From: Cyclospora cayetanensis
Lineage: Eukaryota > Apicomplexa > Conoidasida > Eucoccidiorida > Eimeriidae
Direction of reading: 5' to 3'
Length of the DNA: 60,966 nt
Assembly: GCF_002999335.1 (NCBI RefSeq)
Contig: NW_020312158.1
Span: 1-60,966 of the forward strand
This document shows positions 12,809-24,049 of this stretch, one piece after another. Made by a program: the position numbers and the translations under genes. The notes below the pieces were generated by a model. It worked only from the letters and a program-made list of their open reading frames with translations, had not been told where the DNA came from and did no database searches. How positions within the stretch are numbered: position 1 is the stretch's first letter; the number at the start of each line of letters is the position of its first letter.

Positions 12809-14272
12809 GTTGCAAGCCAGGAACAGGTGCCAAATCGCTCCGATTTACCGCCACAGCATATGTTGGCGCGATTCAGTCACATCCGCAAGAGGCAATTCCT
12901 CTATGGGGTGTCCCAGTGGGCAATGCGTAAAACGGGTGCTTGATTTCCTGCAATAGCAGCAGAACAGGGCTTTCCCTGCCTGTGTTACTCAAAAGCGCTA
13001 ATCACCGGGAGAGCGCATTACGCTCTTGGCAGCTGCTTAGGGCAGCAGGCAGCCGAGGTAAGCTCGAAAGGTGCTTCCCACCCGCCACTGTAGCTCCTCG
13101 GATTTTCTCTCGCACACGACTGGACTGTTGCGCGCAATAGGCATGAGACAACCGCCAACGGCTGGTTTGAAGCTGCCTTAATACTGCAGCAGCGCGAGCA
13201 ATGGGCATCCACCAGAGAATCTGCTACTTCTACGCATTCCGATTTTTGTGTGCACACAGCAGCGCAAACGGCGAACTCTATTGCCAGTGTCCTTTAATCG
13301 AAAATATACCTCTATGCACGGCCTACAAGCCTCGTTATCGGTGCTCTGAAGCTGCAGCACTAGTGGCGACCAGAAGACTAGCAGTAGCGGAAAGGAGCAG
13401 GAGTAGAAGCAGAATCGGTGTCCAGTCGTGCGTGGCAGCGCCGGGCAGATGTCTGCCGCTGTCTGCAATAGAAATATCCTTGCACATGAGTTTACTTGCT
13501 CCTAGTTGATGTCATAGGTTTTTTTAACGTGAGTTTTCCTTTTTCTCGCAAGGAAAGTCAAATTCGCGACAGGAGCCAGACAATGGCTATTAGGGCTGCA
13601 GCCCTAATAGCCAGTCGCCAGCGGCCCTCATGGTTCGTAGATTTCTCCTGTTGTTACGTTTGCGCAGTTCATGGTCCATATGCTTCTGAGTTTGGAGTGT
13701 GGATTTGGGGGTTTAAGATCTAATGATTACCGCAAACAATGAGGAAGTCTTTGCTGGTGGGTGCACCGGATGCATCCTAAGACGAACGACCAATTGCATG
13801 AGCCTGATGCAACAGCGACAGATGCCCACGGCGACTCAGCAGCTCTAGAGAAGCTCCCTCCCACAGGGGAGGGGGGACTAAGGGGGGGATAAGAGGCCCC
13901 CTGCCAGCTACGGGTGTTTCTTCGTGCATACGCCTCTGCGGAGTGGACACCGCCAACCAGGCACTGCCTTGAGCTCTTTTGCTCCACTAACGGCCATACT
14001 TCGAGCAGCAGAGGTAGCGGACTCACAGCGGCATGCGGCGTTAGGGATGACTTGAGGCTCGCCAGGCAGGGCATCAGTTTTCGTTTGACAGCAGCCTGAG
14101 AAAGCCAGTGCGTTGTATGCGTGAACTGCTCCATAGAGGCCTGTCTCTGCAACCCGTAGAACCGCGCAGCAGCTCGGCGTCGCCATTTAAAGTGCTGCTG
14201 AGCTGCTGCAGCAACTGATCGAAGCGCTCGCCGTAAGCAGCAGCAGCACCCGCACCCTACTTGAAGCGGCCG
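12809..14272. promoter_or_regulatory. Divergent intergenic region between IFT88 and ISWI
   Basis: IFT88 reads left and the ISWI gene reads right, so about 1.46 kb is shared as a bidirectional promoter region and 5' UTRs. It contains a perfect 30-bp palindrome at 13584-13613 (listed separately). An antisense open frame at 13727-14152 shows no conserved domain and was not called. No TATA-like or other defined promoter element can be assigned from sequence alone. Confidence 0.5.
13584..13613. repeat. Perfect 30-bp palindrome
   Basis: The arms 13584-13598 and 13599-13613 are exact reverse complements with no spacer; the centre reads GGGCTGCAGCCC. It lies about 780 bases upstream of the IFT88 start and about 660 upstream of the ISWI start. 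A symmetric site of this length could bind a dimeric factor or extrude as a cruciform; its function is unknown. Confidence 0.9.
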
Positions 14273-17200
14273 ATGGAGGCAGTGGCAGCAGCGAGGATGG
14301 CGGTCGACTCAGAGAAGGGCAATGAGGGAGAAGAAGGCGGAGAGGAGAAGGAACCCGTGGGGAAGTTGCAGATGCTGCTGGATCTAGGAGAGCGCTTCCT
14401 AGATTTAATCTGCAGCGGAACATATGACCCTTCGCGGGATGCAGAAGAGCAACTGCGGGAGCTGCAGCAGCATCAGCAGCAACAGCAGCACCAAAACGAA
14501 TGCCGTCGTCGTCAGCACCAGCAGGGGCAAGACAGCAGCGGCGTGGGAGTAGAGAAGGAGTCTTACGGCGACGAAGAGGCTGGCGCTTCGGATGGCTTGG
14601 GACCTCCCGTCTCCGTGCGGCTCACAGCAGTTCCCTCCATTCTCCTATACCCCCCCAAGCCTTACCAGATGGAGGGGCTAAATTGGCTGGTGCAACTCCA
14701 CAATAGGAAGCTGAACGGCCTCCTAGCCGATGAAATGGGCTTGGGCAAGACTTACCAGACTATTGCACTTCTCGCCTTCCTCAAGGAAGCTCGCGGCTGC
14801 GAAGGACCACATCTTATTCTTGCTCCTAAAAGCACCATTGGTCTGTGGAAAGGCGGAAGGGGGGGGAAGGGCGGGAGGGAGGGCGGGAGGGAGGGCAGGA
14901 GGTCAGGAGGATGAGGTGTTTTTTGTGAATCATGCATCATAGTCGTCGTCGTGATCACCGAAGAGAGGCACTTTGCACTTCTCTCGCTGGCCGTCTCCCT
15001 GCCTCTTGCGTTGCCGCCCCTCCCTTCTTGCAGCTGCAGTAGGAGGTTTTCTGTCTTCCCCCGTGTGCTGATAAGCCTTTCCTGGCTGCTGTGCATCTTT
15101 GTTCGGGGGGATTCTTTTTCAATGCGCTTTCTTGCGCTGCTGCTGTACGTGCGCAGGAAACTGGATGGCAGAGCTGCGCCGCTTCTGTCCTTCTTTGGGG
15201 GCAGTGAAGGTGCTAGGGGAGAAGGAGATGAGGAGACGGCTTCTCCAGCACATTCTGGCCGTGTGCAGACTCTCCAAGCAGCAGCAGCAGCAGAAAAAAA
15301 AGCAGCCTTGGCGCTCAGCAGCGGCAGCGGCGCGTAGCCGGACTCAAAGCCCCCTGCTGGAGAGGGAGAGCAGCAGCAGCGTCAGCAAGCAGCCGCAGGA
15401 TGAAGAGGAAGCTGCGGACGAAGAGAGTCAGCAGCTGGAGTATTTGGACGCAGATCTGCAGCAGCAGCAGCAACAACAGCAACAACAGCGAACCGAGGAG
15501 GAGGAGCCGCTGCCAGAGAAAGTGGAAGTGGTGGTCGCTTCTTATGAGATGCTCATTGCAGAGAAGCACCAATTCAGCCGAGTACACTGGGAGTATATTA
15601 TAATTGATGAGGCACACAGAATAAAAAACGAAGCAGGCAAGATCCGTGGCTGTAGCTGTACTGAACGTGCATGTTGCTGCTGCATACACACAGGGTGTTG
15701 CTGGTGTCTGTACAGTTGGTGCTGCGCCCTGCAATTGCCAAGACAAGCAGCGCTGCTTCTGCTGCCTCCTCAGGAAAGTTGGCCACTACGGTTCGTCAGT
15801 TTGAATCGAACTACAGGCTCCTGCTCACAGGAACGCCTCTGCAGGTACTCGGCAGGCAATCGAGCTTGCAGAGAATCCTTAGGAGAGGCGGCAGAAGGCT
15901 GGTGTGCCGCAACAAGGAGGGCATGCGCTGCGTCAGCGGCGGATCTGCGCGTAGAGGCTGGCGGTGTGTCTGCGTTTGAATGCTGCGCAGAACAACTTGA
16001 AGGAGTTATGGGCTCTGCTGCACTTTCTGCTGCCCCAGCTCTTCGACAGCGGGGACGACTTTCTCTCGCTGTTTGACTTGAGCGCGGCAACAGACGCAGA
16101 GGGAACAGCTCTGAGTCAGGAGCAGCTGGAGGAGCGAAATCTGAAGATTGTAGCTCGATTGCACAGGATCCTGAGGCCTTTTATGTTGCGGTCAGAGGCT
16201 GTCTCTCTCTCTCTCTCGCTGCGCTGCTGCTTCTTCCCCCGCAGTTGCTGCTGCTGTCCTTTATGCTCTCGGCGCTTGTGTGGCTGCCAGAAATGGCGGC
16301 AGGAAAAGGCTTTTGGCAAGGTAGGGGGAGGGGGAAGGGAGAGAGGCTAAAAGCCTCGGGAGTGTCGCGGTGATTGTGCTGCAGGAGGGTCAAGAAGGAC
16401 GTTCTGCACGAGATGCCTCCCAAGAAAGAACTGATTTGCTTCGTTCCTCTTTCAGGTTAGGAGGATGCGGCGCATGTGGCCGCTAGCAGTTGCTAGGGGG
16501 CAGGGGGGAGCATCAGACGGCCTCAGGTTTGGTGCGCGGGAGGTGTCACGACGAAGATGGCGAAAGGGAGGTTGAGATGGTCGTCACTGTTGCAGGGAGT
16601 GGCGCCTCTTCCCCCCCTCTCCCCCCTGAGCGAAGCGTGTTGCGTCGAGAACGCCGCCTCGGAGGACAGGAGGGGAGGGTGTGTGCATATGCTCTTTAGA
16701 TCTATGGAGAGGGGTATTATTGAGGACGATCTCGTAGTGTTTGCAGGGGGAGCTCCTGCCGCGTTCTTCTGCGGAACTGCTCCGCACCACGCTGTTGCCT
16801 CCTGCGATGTCGCTGCCCCCTCCTGCAGACATGCAGCGCAGCCTGTACCGTGATTTACTGACGAAGAATGTCGGTGCTCTCCAGGGAGGGGAAGGCGCTG
16901 GCAGAGCGCAGCTGAGGAACCTCGCTGTGCAGCTGAGAAAGGCCTGCAACCACCCCTACCTTTTCGACGGTGTGTGCCTTTCTTTTTCGGCGGATTCTCT
17001 GCCTGTGGTTTTGGATCTGCGTTCTGCTCCTCCCCCCTCCCCTGCGTCGTCGCTGTGCACTTTCCCTCCCGAGCCTCCTCGGAGCTAGGCTCAGCCAGGC
17101 ACCTTCAGAGTTTCGCCTGCATGCGCTGCTGTCTGCCCTACTAGGGTATGAGTCTCCGGGAGAAGACCCCTTCGGAGAGCACGTGATTCTGAACTCGGGG

Positions 17201-19144
17201 AAGCTCCGCTTCTGCGACCGTCTGCTGCGTCGGCTCATTGCGGGAGGTAGCCGGTGCTTGCTCTTCTCCCAAATGACGCGCATGCTCGACATTCTCGAGG
17301 ACTACTGCCGCATCCGGGGATTCGCGTATTGCCGCTTGGACGGAACGACGTCTACAGAGGATCGCGAGAAGCAAATCGACGCTTTCAACAGGCCCGGATC
17401 CAACATTCCCCTCTTCCTACTCTCCACCAGGGCAGGCGGACTGGGTACCAACCTCACAGCTGCTGATACAGTCATTCTGTACGACTCGGACTGGAATCCA
17501 CAGGCAGATCTCCAAGCGATGGACAGGGCACATCGCATTGGTGAGGCCTTAAATCTGCCTGCCTCCGCTCTGCAGCTTTTCGCCCCCACAGCCTCCTTCT
17601 CCCAGGCTCGACTGACTCTCGCGCTGCTCGCAGCTTTTCTCCTCTGCCTGCCCCACCCGCCTTTCGTCGCTACCCTGACTCCCCTTTTCTGTTTGCCTGC
17701 TGCGCATCCACATGCCCTTGGCCAGTACTTCCAGCGAGGGCTGCACCAGGCGAACTTCTCGCTGCTGGCACTGCTTCTGTCCAAGTGTGTATGTGTATGT
17801 CTATGTGCGTGTACGTGGTTCCATGTATATATCTATGCATATATGTGTGTGTATGTGTCTATGTATAGGTGTACATGTATCTATGTATTGGTGTATATGT
17901 GCCTATGTACAGGTGTATGTGTATCTATGTATTGGTGTATATGTGTATCTATGTATTGGTGTACATGTGTCTATGTATTGGTGTGTATGTGTATCTATGT
18001 ATTCGTGTACATGTGTCTATGTATTGGTGTACATGTGTCTATGTATTGGTGTACATGTATGTGTATATATGTGCATGTAGGCATAGGCATGTGTGTATAA
18101 TTGGACACATATATACACATATGTGTGTAGGTGTATGTATGTGCATACGTATATATATATATATATATGAATTCTCAGGGCAGCAACGTGCAGTGAACGT
18201 CTACCGGCTGGTGCATGAGCACACTGTGGAAGAGAAGGTTCTAGAAAGGGCCTCTCTAAAGCTTCAGCTAGGTGAGGAATGGCGATGTCCACACACACGA
18301 ACTCCTAGCCGTTAGAGATGAACGGCTCGGAATCACATGCATGCAAGGAGGGCAGGCAGAAAGGGTTTGCAGAGACAGCGTCTGGATGGAGCCGGTGCAG
18401 AAGGAAGATGCTCTGACAGAGATCTCCCGACGGTTCGACAGGCAGACTGTCATAAACAAAGGGCCATATGCAGAGGACTGCTAATTTGCACGGGCTCGGA
18501 GAGACTGCAAGTCAAGAAACGCGTAGGCAGTAGCTTTGTGCGTCCACGTTTCTCGGCTGATGCTCCACGCCTGTGTGTGTTTCTCTGAATAATGGCCTCC
18601 CCACACAGATACCGCCGTTATTCAGCAGGGCCGCTTGCACGAGGCTAATCAGCGGCAGCAGCAGCTCTCTCAGAAAGCACTTCTTTCGATGGTGCAGTTC
18701 GGAGCTGAGCACATCTTCAAGCCGTCGGGGAAGACTGACCTCACTGAAGAGGAACTGGATGCTATCCTCGCCAGGTAACCTGGTGTGCATGCAGAGGGGC
18801 TGGTAGATGCAGCGCACCTGTAGCAGCGGCAGGGGTATGTAGGAGATGCATGGAGCTTCGCAGCTGGCGACTAGTGGTATGTGCAGAAGGCGAGAGACAC
18901 CTAGCGGTCCAGGTGTTACGGTGTTTTTGGGGGGGCAAAGGTCTCTATTTGTGTCCCTCTGGGAGGTGCTTTTTACCACTCTTGCTTCTAGGCTTCTCGG
19001 TTTGTGGTCTAAAGCTTATTTTCTTTTTCATCAGACAGCAGCGGGGAGGTGGGAGAGAGCACCCAGACTTAAACACAAAAGATGTTTCTCGGGTGTATGT
19101 TTACATGTATATGTATATATGTATGCATATATATATACATATAC

Positions 19145-19176
<32 letters not shown>

Positions 19177-19257
19177 GGTTTGTAGGGGACAGGAGAGGAC
19201 CGAGCAGATGCAGGCCATGCTGCAGCAGCAGGTGCGCCGGTCACTGTTGGACTTTAG

Positions 19258-19294
<37 letters not shown>

Positions 19295-19458
19295 TTGTAC
19301 GAGGCAGACGACTTGTGCTACCCGGAGGACAGAAAGGCAGCAGATAGGGATGCATGGGCGTCTCTTGCAAAAGAGCAACTCGCTGCATCCACTGAGAAAG
19401 ACAGCCGACGCCGTCTGAGGACGACATACAAGGATGGGGGAGACTTGATGACTGCACC

Positions 19459-19496
<38 letters not shown>

Positions 19497-21335
19497 GCAA
19501 AGACTGGCGTCGACCTGCACACATTCCCAGAGTTCCTAAGCTTCCGAATATGCAGGTAAACAGTATACCTTGCTCAGGAGGACCTCTCGCGAGACTCCCC
19601 TCCGCATCTACCTTGTGTTGAGTTGTGGCGTCTCCTTGTGACGACTGCCCGCAACGCTCTCCTCTCATTGGTTTCTTCCTCTGTCGCTCTGCGTGGCCTC
19701 GTCTGCCTCGGCTCCCTCACCCTCTGCTCTGCGCTTCTTCTGAAGACTATGCTACTCGCGTGCATGCAAGCTCTCCGTCTGTCTCTCTCTGTCGCTGTCT
19801 CTCTTTGCCATGCCCTTCACCTCTGTGCCGCCCGTCGCGTATTCGGCGGAGCCGCTGCATCTCCCTGCGTGTGTGCTACCGTGCTGCGTATGTGTTATGA
19901 TGATGATGCACGCTGAGCGTCGGAGGAAGCTGCCTCGCCTTGTGTGGTGCTCGAGAGCGCCAACGGAGAACCCAAAGCAACACTGCCTGTGCTGCATGCC
20001 GTCTTCAGGAGTGGCAGTTTTACCGCAGAGAGCGTCTCGAGGAGCTGCATGCGCTAGACTGGCAGTGGAGGCGTTCTCAGGGGCAGAGCAGAGAACCTAC
20101 CGAGGCAGAACGCGAGGAGAAGCGAAGGCTTCTAGCTGAGGGGTTCAGAGATTGGGGGAGAAGAGACCTCATTGCCTTTGTTCGGTGCGCAAGCATAAGG
20201 GGGGTCACCTTGCCGCCTGTAGGCTTCCCTACCCCAACGCCGTCTGCCGTTCGTGCTCTCTGTCCAAGTAGTCGGCTCGCTGAGCGTTTTTTTCTTGACT
20301 CCTTCTTGCCCTTGCCACGGAGTAGTTCTCTCGCCTCCATTCTTCGACGCGCAGTTCCTTTGTTTGCACTTGATCTTTCGCTCTCTGGACGTGAGCGTAC
20401 AACCTGCGTCACCACTTGCACCCTCTGGGGTGTTGCAGGGGGAACGAGATGTATGGTCGCTACGATCTGGCACGCATAGCGACAGAAGTGGAAGGCAAAA
20501 CGGAGGAGGAAGTCCGTCGCTACGCAAGCGTCTTTTGGGAACGTCTGGGAGAGCTCAGCGATTGGCAGAAGCTTCTCAAGCGGATAGAAGACGGAGAAGC
20601 CGTTATCCAGAGGAGGAGGGAGCTTGAACAGGTATTTAAGGAGGCAGGAGGCAGCTCGCACCAAGTTCTTTCTTCATATAGACTTCCTCTATTTGCGCGT
20701 CCTCTAGTCTGCGTTTCCTTCGAAAAAAACGCTTATTTCGATGTCTGGAACGTTGTCTAGCTCCTTTTCTCCTCGCCTTCGCGGAGGGGCCGCCCTTATG
20801 GTGAACACGCAATCGCGAGAAAAAACCGCCGCTTTTTCCGCTTTCTTCTGCTGAACGTTTCTTTTCTTCCTTTCTTGGTGACATCTCTGTGCTCCTTCTT
20901 CCTGTCGCCTCCCCAAAAGCATGTGCACCTTCGTTTGTTTTGCTGCGTCGTTGCCTGCGTGAACGTTTCTGTTGCTGCTGATGCTTCGGCGGCTGCCCAG
21001 GAGTGCGCGTGCTGTGCATGCGCAGGTCATAGTAAGGCGGCAGCAGCAGAGCGACTTCCCTTGGCGCCGTCTGCCAATAAATTTCTCTGCAGCGACAAAG
21101 GGCAAGTCCTTCTTCACCGAAGAGGAGGACACCTTCATCCTCAACCTCACCACGCTCCTTGGTAGGCTCCACCCGACTCCTGCAGCTGCTTGCCTTATGG
21201 GCTGCATGCTGCTGCGCATGCCCTTTCCGCTGTGGCTGCTCACCGCGTGCGCGTTTATCCGAGAGTTTCGCGGTGCTGCTGCTGTATCTACTACTGCTGC
21301 TGCTGCATCCACTACTACTGCTGCTGCTTCTGCGT

Positions 21336-21366
<31 letters not shown>

Positions 21367-22427
21367 ATCTACTGCTGCACGGCTCTATCCTGTGGAGCCT
21401 ACTGCCACTCCTGTGCTTTTGATGGCCTTGTGCTGTTTGCTGTGCTTGTGCTGTTTGCTGTGCTTTCCGCGTCGTGTAACGTAAGGATACGGAAATTGGG
21501 AGAAACTGCGCAGCCAGGTGGGTGCATATTCGCAGTTTGGCATCCTGGAGGGCAAGGAAGAACGAGCCGTCCAAGGCTTCTCTTGTTTGTTAATGTGCTT
21601 CCCCCATGAGGCCCAGCTGCCCGCTGTTTGGTGCGCTGCAGATTCTACGAGACGGCACCTGGCGATTTGACTGGTTCTTTCGTTCGAGAGCCGCGGCAGA
21701 CTTGGGGAGAAGGGCTGAGTCCATCATCAGGCAGCTCAAGAAAGAAGAGGTGCTGCTCTCGCTCGTTCACCTACATACTCCTCGTCTTTCCTATCCTGCT
21801 ACTGGCCCGCACTGTTGTTGTCGCTGCTGCTGGCGGGCGGCTTCCCAGTACTCTGTCTCCTGCTGCCACTGCTACCGACCAACACTGCTAAATGCTCCTC
21901 GCAGATCGGCTGCCGCTGCTCTGTGTCGGGTGCTGATTTTTGCGTTCTCGCACGGCGGGAGCTGCTTTTCCTCCGTGGCTTCCAGTTGAAGTCAGCGGAG
22001 TTACTGCAGGAAGGACATGCTGAAGCCACTGCAGCTTGTGTTGTCACATGCAGCGCAGACTGCAGACTTTCCACTTGTCTGCGGTGTGTCAAGGGCTGCG
22101 GGTTTACGAGTCTTGCTTGCTCTTGTGCAGGGTGAACGCTTCTCCAGAGGCCGTCGCCGCTTGGACATGCCAGCAACAAAACAGCCGTCCCCTGCAGCTC
22201 CAGCGACGACTTCGCCTTCGGCAGCAGACGGCTCGTGTAGCGGGGGCAGCGCTCTCAACGGCTTAGCCACACCCGCGTGTCCAACAGTTGTCGCTTCAGC
22301 TGCCGCTGTTGGAACCGCACCAGCAGCTCTGGAGGACTCCCTAAGCGACCCTGGGCAGTTTCACTCTCTGCCCTCAGCGGATGATCTGGAAGCGAAGCGG
22401 CGACGGTTGCTGGTGTCTGGACCTTAG
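14273..22427 (+). CDS. ISWI: ISWI-family SNF2 chromatin-remodelling ATPase
   Basis: Nucleosome-sliding ATPase of the SNF2H/ISWI class. Sixteen exons join in frame: 14273-14840, 15157-15645, 15774-15844, 15991-16190, 16385-16455, 16829-16969, 17145-17540, 18179-18271, 18609-18774, 19186-19555, 20009-20184, 20439-20631, 21026-21161, 21486-21517, 21642-21749 and 22131-22427, giving 1168 aa. ATPase motifs: DEMGLGKT near residue 150, DEAH near 340, LLLTGTPLQ, then RPFMLR. Helicase C-lobe: [45 protein letters not shown] near 645. The C-terminus has [29 protein letters not shown] with VFWERLGEL, then [10 protein letters not shown] and [20 protein letters not shown]. Gln-rich insertions split the ATPase N-lobe (about 290-300) and the segment before HAND (19462-19495). 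Introns 7 and 9 carry TGTATG repeats; intron 13 carries CTG repeats. The ATG at 14273 is the first in frame near the conserved start. Confidence 0.95.
14853..14909 (+). repeat. G-run tract in ISWI intron 1
   Basis: Immediately after the exon 1 donor at 14841 the sense strand has repeated runs of three to eight G separated by one to four bases (GGGAGGGAGGGC units). This satisfies the usual G-quadruplex pattern of four or more G3 runs with short loops. In the pre-mRNA it would lie just 3' of the 5' splice site. Confidence 0.75.
17785..18168 (+). repeat. TGTATG/TGTCTATGTAT microsatellite in ISWI intron 7
   Basis: About 380 bases of degenerate tandem units on the sense strand, largely combinations of TGTATTGGTGTACATGTGTC and TATGTGTATC, ending in a TA run. 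The array ends about 10 bases before the AG acceptor at 18178. Confidence 0.9.
19085..19176 (+). repeat. TGTATA/CATATA microsatellite in ISWI intron 9
   Basis: TGTATATGTATGCATATA-type sequence passing into a pure TA run, ending about 9 bases before the acceptor at 19185. Position and strand match the array in intron 7. Confidence 0.85.
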
Positions 22428-22960
22428 GTGCAGCAGCAGCAGCTGCTGCTGCAGTACAAGCGCGTACAGCTGTTGCTACTGCTACACCGCCCTCCCCTCT
22501 GCTGACGGCTGCGTAGGCAACTGCTAGGCTGTTTCCGGCTGTCGCCTCCTAGCGTAACTGCGACACCTTAGAACTGCAGTTCTTTGAGTGCACCATCTGG
22601 CCCTAGCGCGGCCAGTGCTCTTTCGTTTTATCCCTTTAGCTAAAGGTGGCAAATGCCAAACCAAGTAACCGCATGTTGTGCTGGTGGTAGTGGTGTTTCG
22701 CTGGTGCACTAAGCCAAAAAAGGGAATAAAGCCTTAATGGGGTTTGCTACATAGAGAAGAAATAGCGCGCTACAAAGCTCTGGAGCCTCCCATCAGCTCT
22801 ATGGTGGAGGTTTCTCCAGCAATGTGGGGGAGGATTGGTGCCGCGAGCCACTGGCGTCTGCAAGAGGCTATATCGGCTCGCCTCTTCTGCCAGTGCATTC
22901 TTATGCGCTCGTTGGCCTATGTCGGTGCTGCAATGGGTAGGAGCTCCCCGGCAACGTGTG
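22428..22960. other. Intergenic between ISWI and the EGF-like gene
   Basis: The flanking genes converge here, so this should contain two 3' UTRs. It begins with a short CAG-rich stretch and has no supported gene. An AATAAA hexamer lies near 22725 on the + strand, about 300 bases past the ISWI stop, and could be its polyadenylation signal. Confidence 0.5.
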
Positions 22961-24049
22961 TCAGCCATAGGCGAACATGCACTGTTGCCGTTGGTCATCA
23001 ACGTTCCTCGCGACGTAACCTTCTACACAATCGCACAGAATCTTCCCGTTGCGCTCTGAGCAGAAGCCGGGGCGGCAGTCCTGGGGTCCACAGACTGGCT
23101 GCGCTGAGTTGCTGGGAGCTGCAGTGTCTGGAAGTACGACGACCACGCACGCCTTCTTTTCTAGGCTGTAAGTGCCCTCGATGCATTTGCAGTAAGACCC
23201 TTTGGGGCTGTCCACGCACTTCATGTTGGAGGGGCAGCTCCCTTGCTTGTCACTGCAGGTGCATGCCCCAAAGGAGTACGCGTTCGAAATGCCACTGCAG
23301 TTGTCGGAGCAAACCCGTCCGTCCGCGTCGCTCGGCACACAGCATAAGTCGCTGGAACAGTAAACGTTGCGCTGCACGTCGTCTGCCAGGAGCGCCCACC
23401 CGCAGCTCTCATTCAAGCCGTGAAGAATACAGGGCTTAAGGGAGTGCGGCAAATCCTCGAAGGCCACAGCGGTCTCTGCTGCCGCAACTGCGGAATACGT
23501 GGGATCCGCCTTGCATTCCCCCGCAGAGCTTTTGACATACCCGTCGTCGCACTCGCAGTAGGGGCCTTGCACGGAGTCCAAGCAGGTCGAGTTCACTGGG
23601 CAGTTGTTGCCGTAGAACTTGCAGTTGCACTTGCCCCCTCCGAAGGCAGTTTTGTCATCGTCCATGCTCTGCTTGCTGCATTCGTAGCGCACGGGGACGC
23701 CGAACTTCAGGGCACAGCGGGGGTAGTCCTCCGGACAGAAGAGTCCGTCTGGATGCAAGAGATCATCCGGAGTCTCCCCACATAGTCCTCCCGGTGTACT
23801 TAGGTAGCAAGGCCTCATATTCGGGTGGGTATTCTCAATGTCAAAAATGCTGTCCTGGACGCTTTTCTGCAGCAGTGCGCTGGCGGGTGAGGGAGCGGCG
23901 GGCAGAGTCACCTCGGGAGCACTGGGCTGGCTTTCGGGGGACAAATACATGGGGGAAGAGAACGCCCCTGTGGGTACGGCTGCAAACAGCGCAAATCCCA
24001 GCATGGCGAGGGGCCCTCCGCTGTGGTCGCTTGCGGGCAGAGGACGCAT
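22961..24049 (-). CDS. Secreted cysteine-rich EGF-like protein
   Basis: Intronless ORF of 362 aa starting at ATG 24047-24049. Residues 15-30 (AMLGFALFAAVPTGAF) look like a signal peptide; an alternative ATG at residue 16 would place the hydrophobic core at the very N-terminus. The mature part contains a duplicated unit of about 100 residues (roughly 80-185 and 205-305), each ending in an EGF-like block: CPVNSTCLDSVQGPYCECDD in the first, CPSNMKCVDSPKGSYCKCIE in the second. A third, shorter block (CGPQDCRPGFCSERNGKILC, then CDCVEGY) ends the protein. Potential N-glycosylation sites include NST and NES. There is no transmembrane segment. EGF modules are common in coccidian micronemal and oocyst-wall proteins, so an extracellular or secretory-organelle role is inferred; the specific family is not recognised. 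Confidence 0.82.
   Translation of the reverse strand: MRPLPASDHSGGPLAMLGFALFAAVPTGAFSSPMYLSPESQPSAPEVTLPAAPSPASALLQKSVQDSIFDIENTHPNMRPCYLSTPGGLCGETPDDLLHPDGLFCPEDYPRCALKFGVPVRYECSKQSMDDDKTAFGGGKCNCKFYGNNCPVNSTCLDSVQGPYCECDDGYVKSSAGECKADPTYSAVAAAETAVAFEDLPHSLKPCILHGLNESCGWALLADDVQRNVYCSSDLCCVPSDADGRVCSDNCSGISNAYSFGACTCSDKQGSCPSNMKCVDSPKGSYCKCIEGTYSLEKKACVVVVLPDTAAPSNSAQPVCGPQDCRPGFCSERNGKILCDCVEGYVARNVDDQRQQCMFAYG

Noticed and set aside
13727..14152. 141-codon minus-strand open frame between IFT88 and ISWI
   Set aside because: Considered as an upstream IFT88 exon, but no donor or phase links it to exon 1 and it has no conserved features.
17785..18168. Regular tandem units considered as a CRISPR-like array
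   Set aside because: The units are contiguous degenerate TG microsatellite without spacers, in a eukaryotic intron.
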